DNA of 64,000 nucleotides from Symbiotaphrina buchneri (taxonomy: Eukaryota; Ascomycota; Symbiotaphrinales; Symbiotaphrinaceae): NCBI GenBank assembly GCA_001599915.1, contig BCIG01000001.1, forward strand, positions 558,001-622,000, written 5' to 3'. Below the pieces are notes generated by a model, which was not told the DNA's origin, ran no database searches, and was given only the letters and a program-made list of their open reading frames with translations. The translations under genes and the position numbers were made by a program. The stretch's first letter is position 1, and each line of letters opens with the position of its first letter. Of this stretch, positions 58,548 to 64,000 are shown in pieces.

Positions 58548-61125
58548 TCGGCCACTCGTCATTCGGCTCTGCCGTTGCTGGCAGCCTTGTCTTCTGGTAT
58601 CACAGGCGTTGTATTTGCTTTTCCTTGCATCATATCCCCTCGACCGGTTTGGAACATTCACACATCCACTTCTCGCAGTCTCATTCCTGCCTGTCTGCCC
58701 CATTTCCCGGAGAAGACGACGAATGGCTGCTGGATCTTTTGGATGTTTTGCCGCTGCGGCTACCACTTTTTTCTGATGTTACATATATACCTATACCACC
58801 TCTGTGCGGAGATGTTTCGTATCACTCGTTGTCGCATGGTCTTTCTTGCTCTCTCTCCTTGGAATTGAGTCGTTGTAGGATCTACACAGTGCTTGTCTTA
58901 GAGGCTTTCAATGAGAGGAAGATCTAGATTTGTCTGTGAGAAATTGAGGATGTGCATATATGAATCATGACTATTCGTACCCATCATCCATCTTACATCG
59001 CCCATCAATCAGGAAACTGTCAGTCCTTAGTGAGCAGATAGCGGATGGATGGTCACTTCGCTCGAACATCTCTCGAGACTCGAGAGGGAACAAGGACCCA
59101 CAATTCATCAAAGCGGTACGAAGTATTTGATAAGATAAGTAAGGATCAACACCGGCAAACCAGTCCAAGAGCACACAGCACCGCAGCACAGCACCAAACC
59201 GTTTTGCTTTTCTGCTTTTACTTTTGACATTTTTTGCTTTCACTAAGAAGCTTGCTTGGTTGCTTGGCTGATTAACTGGTGGGAGGCGGAACAAATAATA
59301 AGGCTACTGGTCTGCGGAATTAGTTCGCGAAGAAATAAAACGGCGCGGATCGGAGGGTTTTCTACCTGTCTCCTCTTCCACACTTTCTTAGGATAGTCAA
59401 AAAGGAGCGATGCGTGGCCGTGGGAAAAAAGATCAGCGTTGCGGTACCGGTGGGATGTTCGGATTTGTTGTTTCAAGGCAAGCGGCCGAACTGTGGGCGA
59501 TTGACCGGCGAGAACGAATGGTTACCAGAACTTTATGAAGAATTCACAAATTGTTTCTGAAAGCGTTTGTGTATTACCCATGTACAAGATATGAGAGAAT
59601 GGAGTTAGGGTTGTTGATGAGATGGATAGGTTCGTTGCGTCTGTGTTTGTATGCAAATGGACCCTGAATCTCTCCTTATCGAGAGACTCAAGGATGTGGA
59701 AGCAGAGAATCTGTTTTTCGGATCTGAAATAAAAAGAAAGACATTGAAGATCAATACTGAGTCGCACTTCGCACCACGTTACAGATAGATCTACTCCTCC
59801 GGATAGCCTTCTCTATCAATTTATCAGTTCTTTCTCCCTTCATGAGGCCATCCGGTCAGAGCACATTTTCCATCCCATCGCTCTCGTACCGACTCGGGCG
59901 CTAGCGCTCCGACCGGCGCCAAACGTTAATTGGGCTTCGGGAGGGCTCCCGTGGGCCCTAGCGGAAAGGCTTATCTGGCGAGCTGGCGAGCTGGTTTCAG
60001 GGGCAATCCCGGCTGCCAGTTCTAGTCCGTCCCTTGGGCGAGTTGGTAGTGGGACCGGCGTTGGTCGGTGTTCAGGGGTAAAGCCAAGCCGGTTTTCCTG
60101 CTGAACTGGGGGCCGGCCCCTGAATGAAAGAAAGGCCGAAAAGCAAGGTCAAGCAACGAAGGGAGGAAACAGAAGGTGAGAAGAATAGGTGAGAAGGGTC
60201 TGCAGTTCTCCGTTGAGAGGATGGCTATCTGAAGACGACGAACGGGTTCGAAACTGTATGTGAGGGTGTTGTGCGTCTGCCTGCGTCTGCATCTGCATTT
60301 GCAGGACAAACCGGAGACCGGTAAATAATAATGGTTCGTCGCTGTCAGCCCTGGTTTGATCTTTCACGTACAAACACAAGCTAGATCCTGCAGGCAGATG
60401 CTTGGTTTGGCCGGATGGAACGACGAAACTGCCGCGATATACCGCTGCCCATTGCCGCGATGATGTGCTCACACAGAACAGTGGGCGCCCCCTTTAGACA
60501 TGGAGAAGCAGAACAAACGGGAGCTTCCAGACAGTCATATTAGACCTCTGCGACAAACGACTACACGTAGATAATTGCGTGTAAACTCCCCGGCCAACAT
60601 TTTGTTTGTAAAGAGACCTAACATCTGTTTTTGGCACTCGGCGAGGTTCGTACGAAGTGGACTCGAGGAGCATCTGCTTGTAAACGGTCGCATTTCGGAA
60701 TGAAAGCGTTCGCATGCCGTTTCCCTTCACTTTAGCTTAGTCCATTTCGCTGTCGGTCGCTGCTTCCAGCAATTACGTTCAAGCGTACGGCATTCACCTG
60801 CACTTTCTTGTTCCGGCTTCCCAAGTCACAACATAGCGCCAACTCGCTAGCGGCCAGTTCCATCCCACCGTTTCCCCCGTCCCTTGCGCTGGCCAGCAAC
60901 ACAACCAAACCAGCCAAACCTAAAACGCCAAAGGGGGGAGCGAGTCAGTCAACCTGCGACCAAAAACCTCCGGCTGTCATCATCAACCACACTTTCTGGA
61001 AGAACAACACACTTCCCTTTTGGAACTCAACAACCGCCGACTGTCGAGGTTCATAGATATACAACACCACGCGTTGGCCACAACTTTGAGCGCGTCATCT
61101 GAGGGGCCACCCCAAGAGAGCTGTC
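58548..61125. other. 2.6-kb spacer upstream of the kinesin gene
   Basis: Contains the DENN-gene 3' UTR and kinesin promoter. Short open frames (up to 113 codons) on both strands lack motifs. GC-rich stretch at 59880-60060 contains small repeats (gagctggcgagctgg). No tRNA or other RNA gene could be supported. Confidence 0.45.
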
Positions 61126-64000
61126 ATGGCCAGCTCTCCGCCCTCGTCGCCGGCGGGCCTGCCGCAGCGACCCAACAGCGCAGCCATGCGCCCGCCTCGC
61201 AGTCTTAGTCGCATGAGCATCGGCAGTAAAGCTTGGGAGGGCAGTCGAGCGTCAGACGAAGACTCAAAGACTTCGGTCAAAGTTGGTACGTGGGTGCCGT
61301 CTTCTACGTCGAGCTTATTGATACCCCTGACCGTTGGGTGTATGGACTTGAGGTTGTTGTTTACTGACGGTGATCCTAGCTGTGCGCGTTCGCCCACCGC
61401 TACAACCTTCGGACCCGGGCTTCGACCTGATCCCACAACGATTCCAACGGTCGATGGTACAGGTCACATCGCCGACGAACTTGATTGTTGACGCGCCGCA
61501 AGGACGCAAGTTGTTCGTTTTTGATCGCGTCTTTGGAGAAGATGTCTCACAGGATGGCATTTGGAACTACTTGAGTGATAGCATCAACGCGTTTGTGCAG
61601 GGTTATAACGTCTCCTTGCTGGCTTATGGACAGTCTGGAGCTGGCAAATCATATACGATGGGCACTTCAGGACCTGGCGAGCAGAATGATCCTAGGGAGA
61701 TGGTATGGCCCCCACATATCACCCTTGATCGGCAAAACGTCTGACGGTGCATGGATAGGTGTTATCCCTCGTGCTGCAACCGCACTTTTTGAGAAACTTT
61801 CTGGGATGCCTGGTCATCGTCTTTCAGCATCAAGTGGTCTTCGCACACCCACACGCTACTCTGTCAGTTCTACATCAACACTTGGAAAGGCGGACAATGA
61901 GAGGTCATGGCAACTGAAAGCCACATATGTCGAAGTAGGTCTCTTGTGTCGTCATTCATGGCATGTTTCTGACATTCTTCTAGATTTATAACGAACAACT
62001 CCGGGACCTCCTGCTTCCAGAAAATATCGCCGATAGAGATCGCGGTGCTGTCACCATTCGAGAAGACGCCCACGGTCGAATTATCCCTACTGGGTTGCAT
62101 CATGTAAACATCAATTCCGTTGACGACCTTTTGGCAGCTTTACATTTTGGTTCCTCGATTCGCCAGACGGATGCTACTGCGATCAACGCGACATCTTCGC
62201 GGTCTCACGCTGTATTTACCCTGAACTTGATACAAAGGAAACCGAAGCAGACTCCCGTGCGCGAAAAGCGCTTCTCCGTCCCCATTGAAGCTATGGGCAA
62301 TGCGCAGGACATGGTGACTATTGACAGCAAGTTTCACTTTGTCGATCTTGCGGGGAGTGAACGGTTAAAGGTTTGTTTTGCTTGTAGTGATATCCCATAT
62401 ACCTGCTTATACAGAATAGAATACCGGCGCACAAGGTGAACGTGCGAAAGAGGGAATATCCATCAATGCTGGGCTTGCAAGTCTCGGCAAAGTCATCTCA
62501 CAGCTTTCATCCCGTCAGAATGGGTCACACGTGTCATACCGTGACTCGAAGTTGACTCGATTGTTGCAAGACTCGCTTGGTGGTAATGCAATCACCTATA
62601 TGATCGCCTGTGTCACTCCTGCAGAGTTCCATCTTAGCGAGACTTTGAATACGGTTCAGGTATGATCAAATTACCCAACTATCCGTAACACACTGACGAG
62701 ATCCCAGTACGCACAACGAGCTCGTGCAATTCAGAGCAAGCCTCGGATCCAACAGGTTTCAGACGATGCCGACAAGCAAGCACAAATCGATCGTCTTCGT
62801 GCTGAGGTCAGCTTCCTTCGTGAACAGCTCCGTCGCGCCGAACGAACAGAACGTCGCAGCAGTGTCCCTGATGAAAGTGACGAGCGTCAAAATGGCCGCG
62901 AAATGGAATTACAGAACCAGTTGCTTGATATACAAGAGAACTACACTGCGCTCAGCCAACGTCATGCCAAGCTCATCTCCGAGATCACCAAGACTCAACG
63001 TACCGCTCCTGATGAACATGACACATCGACACTGGAAGACGGCATTGGTGAAACTGCTGTTGAAAGGCTCAAGCGGTCCAATTCTTTTGCGCAAGCGGTC
63101 GAAAATGTCGTCTTGGAATACGAGAAGACCATTCAAAGTCTTGAAAGTTCCCTATCGAGCACTCGCTCATCCTTGGCTACTTCGGAGAGCACGTTGTTGG
63201 AGAAGGAGACGAAGATGGCATATTATGAGACAATGAACCAACAATTGCAAGCTCGTCTCCAGAAACTGATGGACAGGGATTCTGCAAATGAAACCTATCT
63301 TCATGATCTGGAAGCCAAGCTCAGTGGGTACAACAATGGCGAGGAGAGACAGAACGCCGTTATCGAGCAGCTTCAACAAGAGCTCACCAGAAAGAGGGTC
63401 AACGAAGCTAGCTGTGAGGATTATATCTCTACGTTGGAGGAAAGGCTCGCTGAAGCGGATCGTGATAATGAGGGACTGAAACAAGAAGTCAAGAGCCTAC
63501 AATCTATCGTTGAGCGTCAACGTAGTATTGGAAGGCTTGATAGTCTTCTTTATGAGCTCGATCACCTAAAGAAAGGGTCAGATTCTGCAAGCGAGGATGG
63601 CGAAGCTAATGGTACGGACATGGTTAATGGCGAGGACAGGAAAAAGGAACGCACACCGCAGACACCCGAGAACAGATTAAGTGAGATTGATGAGATGGCC
63701 GTAAATGGACAAGGCGAACATCCATCATCACCTGCAGAAGGAGAGGCCAGCACCGTCACTCCCGGGCAGGTCGTTCCTTCCACCGGAAACAGGTCAACTG
63801 CCGAGGAAGTTCCTACACAAAGTCCGGCTCAAACCAAGTTTGTGGCTGACAAGCTTGAAACCATCACCCAAGAGTTGTTCGACCTGCAAATGGAGCATGA
63901 GTCGACTGTCAATGAATATGATAACCTGTCTGCCAAATACGAGGAGACCCTCCGTATACTGGCAGAATTACAGACGACCATGGATGAGGCTGAATACCGA
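61126..64000 (+). CDS. Kinesin-4-like motor protein, N-terminal part
   Basis: Exons: 61126-61285, 61380-61702, 61759-61934, 61984-62370, 62420-62659 and 62708 to the window edge; ~860 residues seen, C-terminus missing. The motor domain starts at [12 protein letters not shown]. It has the P-loop [12 protein letters not shown], switch [11 protein letters not shown], switch II DLAGSER and the neck-proximal [17 protein letters not shown] long coiled coil follows from ~430 ([19 protein letters not shown]). Layout and the [14 protein letters not shown] insert fit the kinesin-4 (KIF4/KIF21) group, plus-end motors for microtubules. At the 61702/61759 junction the canonical GT-AG splice leaves the downstream frame one base short (see findings). 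All other junctions are in phase. Confidence 0.88.

Noticed and set aside
60000-60260. Possible tRNA suggested by a GGTTCGAA word near 60246
   Set aside because: No acceptor or anticodon stem could be paired around it.

Overview
The window is a gene-dense stretch of a filamentous ascomycete (Pezizomycotina) chromosome. Short spliceosomal introns of about 45-110 bases with GTRNGY-type donors, CTRAC branch sites and YAG acceptors interrupt most genes. The orthologue set (ALG2, SPX-type GDE1, RTP1, MCH1, KCS1, BCD1, Sm F) is fungal, and a wA/PksP-type non-reducing polyketide synthase is present. Class cannot be fixed from the sequence alone. Eurotiomycetes, Dothideomycetes and Sordariomycetes all remain possible. 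No transposon, CRISPR array, rRNA or tRNA was found.

Left part (1-36 kb), minus strand unless noted: the N-terminal 931 codons of a probable Cdc11/SepK/Nud1 septation scaffold (runs off the left edge); a long TG microsatellite; ALG2 (N-glycan mannosyltransferase); GDE1 (SPX-ankyrin-GDPD glycerophosphodiesterase); a mitochondrial PPR-like protein; a plus-strand pair encoding a DUF866/CZIB zinc protein and spliceosomal Sm F; RTP1 (HEAT-type RNA polymerase II assembly/import factor); an F-box/DUF6546-like protein; the MFS transporter MCH1; KCS1 (inositol hexakisphosphate kinase); and a TBC-domain Rab GAP. Gaps of 0.7-3.3 kb between them hold little that can be supported.

Centre (37-51 kb): a compact pigment-type locus. 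A six-exon SAT-KS-AT-PT-ACP-ACP-TE polyketide synthase (minus) is transcribed away from a small EthD-domain protein of the AurZ/TpcK type (plus), followed by a secreted laccase-like multicopper oxidase split into 19 exons (plus). All three have a TATA-like box 110-150 bases before the start codon. By analogy with wA/PksP and the aurofusarin route, the inferred chemistry is a heptaketide naphthopyrone (YWA1) made by the synthase, dehydrated by the EthD protein to nor-rubrofusarin, then oxidatively coupled by the laccase to a wall or conidial pigment. Two stretches beside these genes look like remnants or unrecognised genes. A short-chain dehydrogenase follows, probably not part of the cluster.

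Right part (51-64 kb): BCD1 (box C/D snoRNP assembly zf-HIT protein) with a large Ser-Glu-Gln-Pro repeat insertion (minus), a DENN-domain Rab GEF-like protein (plus), and the motor domain and start of the coiled coil of a kinesin-4-like motor (plus, runs off the right edge). The kinesin model has an apparent one-base phase problem at one splice junction.

Splice coordinates were derived by hand from consensus sites, reading phase and family conservation; no alignment or expression data were available.
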